From: an uncultured Collinsella sp.
GTDB taxonomy: Bacteria > Actinomycetota > Coriobacteriia > Coriobacteriales > Coriobacteriaceae
Reading direction: 5' to 3'
Assembly: GCA_959028445.1 (NCBI GenBank)
Contig: CAUFRY010000006.1
Span: 16,652 to 80,651 of the forward strand
DNA length: 64,000 bases
Shown here: positions 53,838 through 62,251 of the stretch, in pieces
Layout: each line of letters opens with the position of its first letter
Numbering within the stretch: position 1 is the stretch's first letter
Notes under the pieces: generated by a model
The model's database searches: none
What the model saw: only the letters and a program-made list of their open reading frames with translations
What the model was told of the DNA's origin: nothing
Translations under genes and position numbers: made by a program

Positions 53838-55138
53838 TCGTCCACCTCCTCTTGTGTGAGCGTCCCCGACCGCAGGCCTTCTGCGATAAACGGCGGCTCG
53901 CGGTCAAGCGTCCAGGTGCGCTCGGCGGCATCGAAAGTCACATAGCGCTCGAGCTCTACGCCGCCCGACGCGGCGCGACGCACCCCCGAATACGAGGAGA
54001 CGAAGCGCCTGCCATCGGCGTGGCGCTCGGACATCACGATGCCGTCGAGCGCCATGGCAATCTGCTCTTCGATGAGCTCGCTCGGCAGATCGATGCCATA
54101 ACGTGCAAGCAACGTCAGACGCACCACGGTCTCCTGCTCGGAACCCGCATGAAGCGTGGTGAGCGACCCGTCGTGGCCCGTGTTCATGGCCTGCAACATG
54201 TCGCAGCACTCGGCACCGCGCACCTCGCCCACCACGATGCGGTCGGGGCGCATGCGCAGGGCATTGGTCACCAGGTCGCGGATCGTCACCGCGCCCTCGC
54301 CCTCAATTGAAGCCTCGCGCGCCTCTAGACGCACCACGTGCGGATGATGCGCAAACTTGAGCTCGGCAGAGTCCTCGATCGTCACGATGCGCTCGCCGGT
54401 GGAAATCTCACATGACAACGCGTTGAGCAGGGTGGTCTTACCAGATCCCGTGCCTCCCGCAACCGCCAGGTCCTGTCGCAGCGACACCGCGCACGACAAC
54501 AGCTGCGCATACCAAAGCGGCAGCGACCCCAGCCCCACAAGCTCGTCCAGCGAGCAGATGCGGTCCGAGAACTTTCGGATGGTGAGAATCGGTCCGTCAA
54601 TCGCCACAGGCGGAATCACCGCGTTGACGCGATAGCCCGTTTTGAGGCGGGCGTTGACGATGGGGCTGCGCTCGTCGATACGGCGGCCAAGTGGCGAGAT
54701 GATGCGGTCGATAAGCACACGGATCTGTTCATCATCCTCAAACGCATGCTCGATGGGGTGCAAGACGCCGCCGCGTTCAAAGAAAGCCGAGCGGCAGCCG
54801 TTGATCATGATCTCGGTAACGGTGTCGTCCTCGATGAGCGGCTGCAACGGCCCCAGGCCCACTACGTCATCCAAAATCTCGTCGATGATGGTCTCGCGCT
54901 CGGTCGTCGCGAGATCGGTCGGTTCCTCAACATTGAGCGCCGCCTCCACCGCGGGACGCAATTCCGAGCGGGCAAGTGCCGGGTCGATATAGGCGCTGAT
55001 ACGCGCCACTTCGTCGTAACCCATGCGGTCCATCACGGCGCACTTGGTGCGTCGTTTCACCGCGCGGCGACGCCCCGCATCTACAGGCGCTGCCCCCGCT
55101 GCAGCGCCGGCAGCCTTAATCCTCGTTTGCAGGCTCAT
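53810..55138 (-). CDS. tadA: TadA, Tad pilus assembly ATPase (CpaF family)
   Basis: TadA is the hexameric motor for pilus assembly. The 442-residue protein has an N-terminal domain with DEILDDVVGLGPLQPLIEDDTVTEIMING (the CpaF-type G-GPL..L motif), LSPLGRRIDERSPIVNARL-like sequence, Walker A LAVAGGTGSGKTTLLNALS, the Asp box GERIVTIEDSAELKF, Walker B and arginine region RMRPDRIVVGEVRGAECCDMLQAMNTGHDGSLTTLHAG (GHDGS..T.HA). It overlaps tadZ by four bases. The motif set is complete, so it should be active. Confidence 0.95.
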   Translation of the reverse strand: MSLQTRIKAAGAAAGAAPVDAGRRRAVKRRTKCAVMDRMGYDEVARISAYIDPALARSELRPAVEAALNVEEPTDLATTERETIIDEILDDVVGLGPLQPLIEDDTVTEIMINGCRSAFFERGGVLHPIEHAFEDDEQIRVLIDRIISPLGRRIDERSPIVNARLKTGYRVNAVIPPVAIDGPILTIRKFSDRICSLDELVGLGSLPLWYAQLLSCAVSLRQDLAVAGGTGSGKTTLLNALSCEISTGERIVTIEDSAELKFAHHPHVVRLEAREASIEGEGAVTIRDLVTNALRMRPDRIVVGEVRGAECCDMLQAMNTGHDGSLTTLHAGSEQETVVRLTLLARYGIDLPSELIEEQIAMALDGIVMSERHADGRRFVSSYSGVRRAASGGVELERYVTFDAAERTWTLDREPPFIAEGLRSGTLTQEEVDEWRSLCPSS

Positions 55139-56787
55139 CGCTGATCACCCTCGCGCGACCAGGGAAGGCGGATACGCGGGCGTTCGGTGCGCGTTGCACG
55201 GTCGGCGACCATATCGCTCCAAGGGCCGACGGCGCACCCCAGTTCCACGAGCATCTCGCGCGTGGCCTCGCGCACGCTGGTCGCAAAAGCGCTGGTCTGC
55301 CCCACTGCCTCATCAGCGCGCCCAAACGCCATGAGCGCGGCGAGATCCTGCCCGCCATCGGCGATACGAATCTTGGAGCTCAACGCACAGGCAATCTCAA
55401 AGCGCATGGCGACGTCCTCGTCTGCCCCGCGCGCACCGAACCGGTTGAACACGGCGCTCATGCGCGTGCGCGGCACACCTACTCGACTTGCCAGTTCAAT
55501 GACGCGCGACGCCGATGTCGCGGACGACACCGCAGCATCGCCAACGATCAGGCAGCGGTCGCTCGCCGCCACCGCAGCCGCCACGGCGTCGCCCCAAAAG
55601 ACCGAGGTATCGATAAAGACTACGTCGGATTCGCGACGCAAAACATCAAGCAGTAGCTCCACCGGACGTGCCATGAGCTCGGCTTGCTCGGGCGCCGCAA
55701 CGGGACCCCAGAGCGTAACGCCTGGCGCCACGCGCATCGATGTGGCTACGATATCCGGCTCGGTGAGCGCGCCCGCCGCCGCCGGCTCGATAAGTGCCGC
55801 CATATCGCGCGGAGCATCGACGCCTAACAAGTCGTAAAGGTTTCCAAACATCAGGTCCAGGTCGAGCACGGCGGCACGCAAGCCCAACAGCGACGATGTG
55901 TGTGCCATGGTGGCAACGATCGTCGACTTGCCGCAACCGCCCGAACCCGAAATGGCGCAGATGACCGGAGCTCGATGCTGCGGAGCGGCAGCGTCTGCCG
56001 GCGGCATCGGAGGCGGCGGGGCGGGCGTCGGCGACAGCGTCCCCGTCTCCCCCGCCGCAACCACACGCTGCGTCCAAGCCGGCATGGCAGCTTGTTCGGT
56101 CTGCAAGGCAGGCTCGTTCTGTGCAATCTGCTCATGCTGCATCAGCGACAACTCGCCGCACCCGGCAAAGCCCTCAACTTCGTCGAGTTCATCCGCCAGA
56201 TTCACGCCGTGCACGTATCCCATATCTACAGCCGGGGAGTCGCCAGCATGCTGTGCCGGCCCTCCAGCGTCATCGTATACAAGGGGGTTCCGGGGGCGCC
56301 GACCATGCTCGGCTTCCGCTTTTCCATAATCATCAACACGCGGGCCTCTTGTAGCGCGAGGCGCCCCGGGTTCCCTATCAACAAAAGCATCGGGCTCAAT
56401 CGTCATGCGCCGATCGGAATCAACCGCTCCCTCGCCCGCGCGCCCGTTGCCGCATATACTGTGCGCAGCGATGACCTCGGTCGCCCCCGCGCGAAACAGT
56501 CCCTCGATATCCGACGGATCGAGCGCTTCTATCAACACGACCACGCGACTCACGCGGCCTTCGGCCGTCAGGCGCGCAACAGTCTTGCGCACATCTTCGA
56601 TATCAAACAGAGACGCCGCGATGATGGCAGCCCCGCGGCGCGACGGAAACGCCCGCGCCATGGAAACCAGCCCGTCCAGGTCACCCACGCGAAGCACCTG
56701 TGCACCCGCATCACGGCCCTCGACTTCCTGCTGCAACAGCCCGTAATCGCCGCACGCGCAGCACGCAAGCCAGATCGCCTTCATCAC
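55135..56787 (-). CDS. tadZ: TadZ/CpaE-like pilus localisation ATPase
   Basis: TadZ/CpaE proteins are MinD/ParA-type ATPases that place the Tad machine at the pole. The 550-residue protein has an atypical receiver-like N-terminus (GLVSMARAFPSRRGAAIIAASLFDIEDVRKTVARLTAEGRVSRVVVLIEALD), a long low-complexity linker rich in Ala, Pro and Glu (residues about 115-280), and the ATPase domain (CAISGSGGCGKSTIVATMAH; VLDLDLMFGNLYDLLG; VVFIDTSVFWGDAV). The deviant Walker A, GSGGCGKST, keeps the signature Lys. The GTG at 56787 or ATG at 56784 overlaps the cpaB stop. Confidence 0.88.
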   Translation of the reverse strand: MMKAIWLACCACGDYGLLQQEVEGRDAGAQVLRVGDLDGLVSMARAFPSRRGAAIIAASLFDIEDVRKTVARLTAEGRVSRVVVLIEALDPSDIEGLFRAGATEVIAAHSICGNGRAGEGAVDSDRRMTIEPDAFVDREPGAPRATRGPRVDDYGKAEAEHGRRPRNPLVYDDAGGPAQHAGDSPAVDMGYVHGVNLADELDEVEGFAGCGELSLMQHEQIAQNEPALQTEQAAMPAWTQRVVAAGETGTLSPTPAPPPPMPPADAAAPQHRAPVICAISGSGGCGKSTIVATMAHTSSLLGLRAAVLDLDLMFGNLYDLLGVDAPRDMAALIEPAAAGALTEPDIVATSMRVAPGVTLWGPVAAPEQAELMARPVELLLDVLRRESDVVFIDTSVFWGDAVAAAVAASDRCLIVGDAAVSSATSASRVIELASRVGVPRTRMSAVFNRFGARGADEDVAMRFEIACALSSKIRIADGGQDLAALMAFGRADEAVGQTSAFATSVREATREMLVELGCAVGPWSDMVADRATRTERPRIRLPWSREGDQR

Positions 56788-57443
56788 TCGTCGCCTCCGC
56801 TCTTTTTGCCGCGCGCCGTGGCGGGAATCGTCAAGCTGACCGTTCCCTTGCCCGAGGCTCCCAGCAGTTCCTTGACGTCTTCGGGGTCAGCCGCCAGCGT
56901 CACCCATTCGATCTTGCCCTCGCGCGTGGCACCGGAATTCTCACTGGTATCGATCACGTGCGCGCCGCACAGTCGATCGGTTACGCCATCTTTTTGCACG
57001 TACACGTCCACATAGCTGCCCACGCCCGTGGCACCGCCGACCGAGTGCTCGGCATCGACCGCCACCGAAACGGCGACCTTGCCCTTAGGCACCTCGAGCT
57101 TGTGGCTCTCGGCCTTGGTGTAGACATTGCAGATCACGGCGTTTTTGGGAATACGTGAAGTCGTCACGTCGCCGCGTACCTGGCGCAGCTCGGTCGCCGC
57201 GTCACGCGGCAGCAAACTCGTCAGCCATTCCTGGGTTATGACATTGGTCTCATCGAGGGTCTCGCCCACATCGATATCGCGCGCCGCGACGCATACCTCG
57301 ACGCGATCGCCACCGTACTTGGCCAAGGTCTCAGCCTGGACCTGTTCGGCTTGCGAGCGGATCGACGAGCCGTAAACCATGCAGAGCAGAGCAGCGAGCA
57401 CGCCCGCGACCAGACTGATGGCGATGCGCTTGCTCTTGTTCAC
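56784..57443 (-). CDS. cpaB: CpaB/RcpC-like pilus assembly protein (SAF domain)
   Basis: The 219-residue protein has an N-terminal membrane anchor (IAISLVAGVLAALLCMVYGSSI), an SAF domain (VEVCVAARDIDVGETLDETNVITQEWL, SRIPKNAVICNVYTKAESHKLEVPKGKVAVSVAVDAEHSVGGATGVGSYVDVYVQ), as in CpaB/RcpC, and a charged end. In diderms RcpC works with the secretin; here, with no secretin gene and in an apparent monoderm, its role is less clear. I chose the GTG at 57443, which has AGAGGAG 5 bases upstream; an in-frame ATG at 57458 has none. It is the first gene of the Tad operon. Confidence 0.85.
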   Translation of the reverse strand: MNKSKRIAISLVAGVLAALLCMVYGSSIRSQAEQVQAETLAKYGGDRVEVCVAARDIDVGETLDETNVITQEWLTSLLPRDAATELRQVRGDVTTSRIPKNAVICNVYTKAESHKLEVPKGKVAVSVAVDAEHSVGGATGVGSYVDVYVQKDGVTDRLCGAHVIDTSENSGATREGKIEWVTLAADPEDVKELLGASGKGTVSLTIPATARGKKSGGDE

Positions 57444-57553
57444 GGCCGCTCCTCTCATGGCAGTGCCGGGCGAATGCCCGTACCACCATTGTCTGGGTGG
57501 TCAGAGTGCAAAGCGGCGCAATCGCGATCTTGGTTTTCGATGTCAAACCAATC

Positions 57554-57605
57554 GCTGACCAAAAGCTGACCAGCCCGTCAAGCTCGTGGCAAGGTTTTGG
57601 TCAGC
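57554..57605. promoter_or_regulatory. Inverted repeat GCTGACCAAAA / TTTTGGTCAGC upstream of the Tad operon
   Basis: GCTGACCAAAA (57554-57564) and TTTTGGTCAGC (57595-57605) are exact inverses 30 bases apart. Two more half-sites sit beside them, GCTGACC at 57565-57571 and GTCAGC at 57608-57613. Four copies of one word in about 60 bases, 110-170 bases before cpaB, suggest sites for a regulator of pilus expression. A TTGACA on the minus strand at 57541-57546 could be a -35 box, but no convincing -10 follows. Confidence 0.45.
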
Positions 57606-57643
57606 ACGTCAGCAAACTGCATGTTTCGAGGCTTTTCCGCAGC

Positions 57644-57678
57644 AAAAAAGCCGTCTCCCGAACAGTTGGGAGACGGCT
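57644..57678 (-). terminator. Terminator of rsgA
   Basis: Minus strand AGCCGTCTCCC and GGGAGACGGCT pair over 11 bp around AACTGTTC and are followed by TTTTTTG. On the plus strand no U-tract follows, so it acts for rsgA only. Confidence 0.88.
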
Positions 57679-57695
57679 GTCATAGGAAAAATCAA

Positions 57696-58880
57696 TTACA
57701 GATGGACATCGGGATCGAGCATTTGAGCGCTCACGCGCATGGATGACGCCAGGTTTTGGAACGTTTCCAGACGCAGGCTGTCGATCTGCCCGGCGTCCTC
57801 GGCCTCGCGAACGGCGCAGCCCGGCTCATGGGTATGCGTGCAATCGCCAAACCGGCACGCGTGCGATGCCTCGACAATCTCGGGGAAGGCGCACGCCAGA
57901 CCCCGCTCGTGACCCACGAGCGGTAGGCTGCGCAGGCCCGGGGCATCGGCGATCACGCCGGCGTCGCCCGGCAGCGCCACCATCACGCGCGCGACGGTAG
58001 TGTGACGGCCCTGGTCGTCGCGTTCGCGCACACCGCCGGTCGCCAACGTATCGTGGCCCAGCAGTGCATTGAGCAGCGTCGACTTGCCGGCACCCGACTC
58101 GCCCAGAATCATGGCGCAGCTCCCGGCAGGCACGCAGGCACGGACCTCGTCCAGGCCGCGGCCCTCGGCAGAAGACGTCACGATCACGCGCACGTCCGGG
58201 CCCACTAGGCGGCGCACGCGGTCCAGATCGCGCTCGAGCTCCTCGGCATCGCAGCGGTCAGCTTTGGTGAGCACCACCACCGGCTCGGCATCGCAGTCGA
58301 GCGCCAACACCAGCGAGCGCGCCACGCGGTCGAGCAGCACCTCACCGGCACCGAGCGCCTGCACGATTAGCACGCTATCCACGTTGGAGCAGAGCACCTG
58401 GCGCTCTCCACGGGCACGGCCGCGCCAACGCTCAAAGCTCGTACGGCGTGGCAGCACGCACTCAATCACGCCCATATCGTGCCCGGGAGCGCGGCGCACC
58501 GCCACACGGTCGCCCACGGCAGGCAGCAGGACCTCGTCCTCGCCGCGCGACTTGGCAAACCCCACGGCATGCTCGGCGCGGAAGGCGTCATCGGCAGTCG
58601 CCACCAGCGGAAACCCGCGATCCAAGCGCACCACGGCGCCAAGCTGCATCTGCTCGGGCTCCTCGGCATGTGCGCAAAAGTCGTCAAATGCCGCCTGCTG
58701 AGCTTCATCGACCGGCAGGTCATCGAACGCCGGAACATCCTGCAGCGCGTCGAGTCCCGGCACGTTTGCCAGCAGCTCCTCGGCTGATGCGGGGGCCTCG
58801 GTCGCAAGCTTCCGACGACGATCGCGCTTAGCCCGCGCCCCCGTCGTCTTTTTCTTCGCTTTAGCCTTAGCCTTGCCCAC
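57696..58880 (-). CDS. rsgA: RsgA, ribosome-assembly GTPase (circularly permuted)
   Basis: RsgA checks the decoding centre of the 30S subunit during assembly. The 394-residue protein has a 60-residue basic and acidic N-terminal addition (GKAKAKAKKKTTGARAKRDRRRK and LPVDEAQQAAFDDF), an OB domain (LGAVVRLDRGFPLVATADD), and the permuted GTPase order G4 (VVLTKADRCD), G5, G1 (ILGESGAGKSTLLNALLG), G2 (T in RHTTVARV) and G3 (VIADAPGLRSL). The zinc site follows as CRFGDCTHTHEPGCAV. The start is a GTG at 58880 with GGGAGG 6 bases upstream. The N-terminal extension is longer than in typical RsgA. Confidence 0.94.
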   Translation of the reverse strand: MGKAKAKAKKKTTGARAKRDRRRKLATEAPASAEELLANVPGLDALQDVPAFDDLPVDEAQQAAFDDFCAHAEEPEQMQLGAVVRLDRGFPLVATADDAFRAEHAVGFAKSRGEDEVLLPAVGDRVAVRRAPGHDMGVIECVLPRRTSFERWRGRARGERQVLCSNVDSVLIVQALGAGEVLLDRVARSLVLALDCDAEPVVVLTKADRCDAEELERDLDRVRRLVGPDVRVIVTSSAEGRGLDEVRACVPAGSCAMILGESGAGKSTLLNALLGHDTLATGGVRERDDQGRHTTVARVMVALPGDAGVIADAPGLRSLPLVGHERGLACAFPEIVEASHACRFGDCTHTHEPGCAVREAEDAGQIDSLRLETFQNLASSMRVSAQMLDPDVHL

Positions 58881-58927
58881 AAGCGCCTCCCAGCACCATA
58901 AATCACAACTGAGCAGGTATTTTAAAT

Positions 58928-58962
58928 CAAAAAGAGCTGGCCGGGCAAAGCCCGACCAGCTC
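58928..58962 (-). terminator. Terminator of the ATPase transcript
   Basis: Minus strand GAGCTGGTCGGGC and GCCCGGCCAGCTC pair over 13 positions with one wobble around TTT and are followed by TTTTTGA. It lies 166 bases after the ATPase stop and just before rsgA. Confidence 0.82.
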
Positions 58963-59021
58963 ACAAACTTTCCCTCAGCCCTTTTCATCCGCACGGGAGA
59001 AAAGCCAGCAAGGATACCGCA

Positions 59022-59116
59022 GGGCCCGCCCGCCGGGAGGGGTTTCCTAAGGGCACATCCCGCAGCCGCAAAGCGGCGAGGACGTGCCCGTGGAAACCCC
59101 GCAGGCGGTCGGGCCC
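59022..59116 (-). repeat. Long hairpin element C (same internal loop), downstream of the ATPase gene
   Basis: GGGCCC (59022-59027) with GGGCCC (59111-59116), GGGGTTTCC (59039-59047) with GGAAACCCC (59092-59100), and GGGCAC (59051-59056) with GTGCCC (59084-59089) form the layered outer stem. The internal loop is ATCCCGCAG on the left (59057-59065) and CGAGGAC on the right (59077-59083), and the inner stem is CCGC-AAA-GCGG. The loop matches elements A and B except for two bases at its left edge; the arms are unrelated to theirs. It ends 12 bases after the ATPase stop codon. Confidence 0.72.
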
Positions 59117-59127
59117 GGACAGGTACG

Positions 59128-61809
59128 TTACTCCTTCTCGACCGCGCGCATGATCGCCTTGTAGATCTCCATAAGCGGGATGATCAGGAAGGCCAGACCC
59201 AGCGCGGCAAGAACGCCCTTGAGCTCAAGCGTCACAGGGCCGAAGAACATCTCGGCAAGCGTCGGCTGCACGGTCACGATCACCGTCAGCACCAGTGCCA
59301 GCGCGGCGGAAGCCCACAGCCACTTGTTCTGCTTCTTCATGGTGAACAGCGACGCACGACGGCTGCGCATATTGAAGCAGTGGAAAATCTCGACCATGTT
59401 GAGCGTGATGAACGCCATCATCACGCCTTCCTCGTCGGCATTGCCGGCGATCATATCGGCGATGTGGATGTAGCCCATGTCAAAGTACACGCCCACAAAG
59501 AAGCTCGCCAGCACCAGCACGGTGATGATCAGGCCCTGGACCACGCAGTCCAGACCCATATGTCCGGCAAAGACGCCGTCCTTGGCGTTGCGCGGCTTGC
59601 GCTTCATGATGTCGCCCTCGGCATCCTCCATGCCCAGCGCGAGCGCGGGGAAGCAGTCGGTGACCAGGTTCACCCACAGCAGCTGCACCGGCTGAAAGAT
59701 GGTAAAGCCGATGAGCGTGGCGATAAACACCGAGAACACCTCGGCAAGGTTGGCCGAAAGCAGGAACTGGATGACCTTGCGGATGTTGTCGTAGATGCGG
59801 CGCCCCTCTTCGCAGGCACCGATGATGGTGGCGAAGTTGTCGTCGGCAAGTACCATGTCGGCGACGTTCTTGGTGACGTCGGTACCGGTGATGCCCATGC
59901 CCACGCCGATGTCGGCGCGTTTGATGGACGGGGCGTCGTTGACGCCGTCGCCCGTCATGGCCACGATCTGGTCGCGTGACTTCCATGCCTCGACGATGCG
60001 GGTCTTGTGCTCGGGCTGGACGCGGGCGTACACGCCGTAGTCCTCGATGTGCGCGTCGAGCTCCTCGTCGCTCATGCGATCGAGGTCGGCACCGGTGATG
60101 GCATGGCTGCGATCGGTGACGATGCCCAGCTGCTTGGCGATGGCCACGGCGGTGTCGATGTGGTCGCCCGTAATCATGACGGTGCGGATACCGGCGTCGT
60201 GCGCCTCGCGGATGGCGTCGGCGACCTCGGGGCGGACCGGGTCAATCATGCCGGACAGGCCGCAGAAGACCAGGTCATGCTCGAGCGCGGCGGGGCTGCA
60301 GTCGGCCGGGACCTCGGTGTAGGTGCGGCTCGCCAGCGCCAGCACGCGCAGGGCCTCGTCGGCCATGGCCTTGTTGGCGGCCACGAGCTCGGCGCGACGC
60401 TCCTCGGTCAGGGGGACAACCTTGTCGCCCTCGTAGATATGGGTACACAGGCCGATCACCACGTCGGGCGCGCCCTTGGTGTACTGCTCGTACTCGCCGT
60501 CCAGGGTCTCGACGACCACGGACATCATCTTGCGGCCCGAGTCAAACGGGGCCTCGCCCACGCGCGGATGCTCGGCAGTCAGGCCAGTGAGCCCCGCCTT
60601 GCCGGCATCGTTGACGAGCGCACACTCGGTCGGCTCACCCACAGCCTCGCCCAGTTCCTCGTCCCACTGGGCGTCGGAGCACAGAGCCATGCCGGCCAGG
60701 AACTTCTCCTTAGGCGCAGCGAGCTCGTGCTTGACGACGGTCATCTTGTTCTGGGTGAGGGTACCGGTCTTGTCGGAGCAGATGGTCTGTGTGCAGCCAA
60801 GGGTCTCGACGGCGGAAAGCTTGCGGATGATTGCCTGGCGCTTGGCCATCTTGGTCACGCCAAGCGACAGCACGATGGTCACGACGGCGACCAGGCCCTC
60901 GGGGATGGCAGCGACGGCGAGCGAGACGGCGACCATAAAGGTATCGAGCAAGGCTGTCGGGTCGGTGAGGACGTTGCCCACGCCGTGACGGATGATGTCG
61001 ACGCCAAAGATGACGACGCAGATGACGATAACCATGATGGTAAGGATGCGGCTGAGCTCGGCGAGCTTCACCTGCAGCGGCGTGAGCTCTTCCTTGGCCT
61101 CGGCCAGGGCGCCGGCGATCTTGCCCATCTCGGTGTTCATACCGGTGCCGACCACGACGGCGCGACCGCGGCCGTATACCACGGTGGAACCCATGTAGCA
61201 CATGTTCTTGCGGTCGCCGAGCGGCACGTCGTCGATGCCGGCGGCGAGCTCAATGACGTTGGCATGCTTCTCGACGGGCACGGACTCGCCGGTAAGGGCG
61301 GCCTCCTCGATCTTCATCGTGGCGCTCTCGAGCACACGGCAGTCGGCCGGGACGGAGTCGCCCGCCTCGAGCATGATCACATCGCCGGGCACGAGCTCGG
61401 CGCTCGGCAGGTGCACGAGCTTGCCGTCGCGCAGCACCTTGGACTGCGCCGCGCTCATCTCCTGCAGGGCCTCGAGGGCCTCCTCGCTCTTGGCTTCCTG
61501 AACCACGCCCAGCACCGAGTTGACGATAACGACGAACATGATGATGGCGACATCGGCAAAGTCCGCCTCGCCCTTGACCATGCCCGTGAGCGCGCTGATG
61601 ACGGCGGCAACGATCAGCATGATAACCATGGGGTCGGCCATCTGCTCAAAGAAGCGCTTCCACAACGGCGTCTTCTCGGCTTCCTCGAGCTTGTTAGGGC
61701 CTGTCTTGGCGAGGCGCGACGACGCCTCGTCGTTGCTCAGGCCGAGGTTCTCATCGACACCTTGGTCGCTGAGTACCTCCGCCGCGGCGGACAGGTATTC
61801 CTTTTGCAT
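59128..61809 (-). CDS. P-type calcium-transporting ATPase (P2A/PMCA-like)
   Basis: The 893-residue pump exports Ca2+ (or Mn2+) at the cost of ATP. It has the cation-ATPase N-terminal domain (LSNDEASSRLAKTGPNKLEE), helices 1-2, the actuator TGES (AALTGESVPVEKH), helix 4 with VAAIPEGLVAVVTIVLSLG (PEGL, as in P2-type Ca pumps), the phosphorylation motif CSDKTGTLTQNKM, KGAPDVVIG in the N-domain, MITGDHIDTA, and the hinge VAMTGDGVNDAPSIKRADIGVGMG. Helices 5-10 complete the pump (NLVTDCFPALALGMED in helix 6). AGGAGGGG precedes the ATG. Ion choice is inferred from PEGL and the helix 6 motif and could include Mn2+. Confidence 0.93.
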   Translation of the reverse strand: MQKEYLSAAAEVLSDQGVDENLGLSNDEASSRLAKTGPNKLEEAEKTPLWKRFFEQMADPMVIMLIVAAVISALTGMVKGEADFADVAIIMFVVIVNSVLGVVQEAKSEEALEALQEMSAAQSKVLRDGKLVHLPSAELVPGDVIMLEAGDSVPADCRVLESATMKIEEAALTGESVPVEKHANVIELAAGIDDVPLGDRKNMCYMGSTVVYGRGRAVVVGTGMNTEMGKIAGALAEAKEELTPLQVKLAELSRILTIMVIVICVVIFGVDIIRHGVGNVLTDPTALLDTFMVAVSLAVAAIPEGLVAVVTIVLSLGVTKMAKRQAIIRKLSAVETLGCTQTICSDKTGTLTQNKMTVVKHELAAPKEKFLAGMALCSDAQWDEELGEAVGEPTECALVNDAGKAGLTGLTAEHPRVGEAPFDSGRKMMSVVVETLDGEYEQYTKGAPDVVIGLCTHIYEGDKVVPLTEERRAELVAANKAMADEALRVLALASRTYTEVPADCSPAALEHDLVFCGLSGMIDPVRPEVADAIREAHDAGIRTVMITGDHIDTAVAIAKQLGIVTDRSHAITGADLDRMSDEELDAHIEDYGVYARVQPEHKTRIVEAWKSRDQIVAMTGDGVNDAPSIKRADIGVGMGITGTDVTKNVADMVLADDNFATIIGACEEGRRIYDNIRKVIQFLLSANLAEVFSVFIATLIGFTIFQPVQLLWVNLVTDCFPALALGMEDAEGDIMKRKPRNAKDGVFAGHMGLDCVVQGLIITVLVLASFFVGVYFDMGYIHIADMIAGNADEEGVMMAFITLNMVEIFHCFNMRSRRASLFTMKKQNKWLWASAALALVLTVIVTVQPTLAEMFFGPVTLELKGVLAALGLAFLIIPLMEIYKAIMRAVEKE

Positions 61810-62251
61810 ATAGAGTCCCCTCCTGGGATTCGGGCCACTCAGCAGATTGATGCCCGATCATAATTCCCAGGAGAAGGGCAAGGGCTCATCAAGGCTGCCG
61901 TGCTGAGCGGCAGTTGATAGTGGGGCTATGGTACCCCAAAGCGGCGCGTCTAGCCAAAACATTCCAATTGGAAACACGGCTCGAGTGCAACGATGCAGAC
62001 CGTGTGATGCTCAACATTGATAAAACGTTTTTTCTTCGGTGCATCATCAAACTGAAATATCGCCCAGATAGCAGCGGTCAGAACGGTTGGTAAAGATTTT
62101 TCATATACCGTTTTTACCGCAAAAAATGAACTTCTAATTCGGCATACGGTCGATTTTTTGAGGTATTCGGTCGGCATTTCGTTATAATCATCTCAGTTTA
62201 ATTTCTTATGGTTTATCTATCAGCGCAAGACGATGTCAGATGGAGGTCTGA
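61810..62251. other. Divergent intergenic region between the ATPase gene and pyk
   Basis: No gene is supported; a small open frame at 61950-62177 has atypical codon use for this genome. The stretch 61960-62200 is AT-rich relative to the genome and should hold the promoters of both genes. GGTA/TACC-rich words (GGTTGGTAAAG; TATACCGTTTTTACCG) occur at about 62085-62125. Confidence 0.5.
62158..62188 (+). promoter_or_regulatory. Probable promoter of pyk
   Basis: A perfect -10 TATAAT at 62183-62188 is preceded by TTGAGG (62158-62163) at a 19-base spacing. The leader to the ATG is about 57 bases and ends with GGAGG. Confidence 0.6.

Larger units (their letters stand above)
58881..59127. other. Intergenic region between the ATPase gene and rsgA
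   Basis: No gene is supported. On the minus strand it holds, in order after the ATPase stop, hairpin element C (59022-59116), then a stretch of plain sequence, then the terminator at 58928-58962, just before rsgA. Confidence 0.6.

Noticed and set aside
61950..62177. A 75-residue minus-strand frame upstream of pyk
   Set aside because: It is AT-rich with codon use unlike this genome, has no ribosome site, and covers the likely promoter region.
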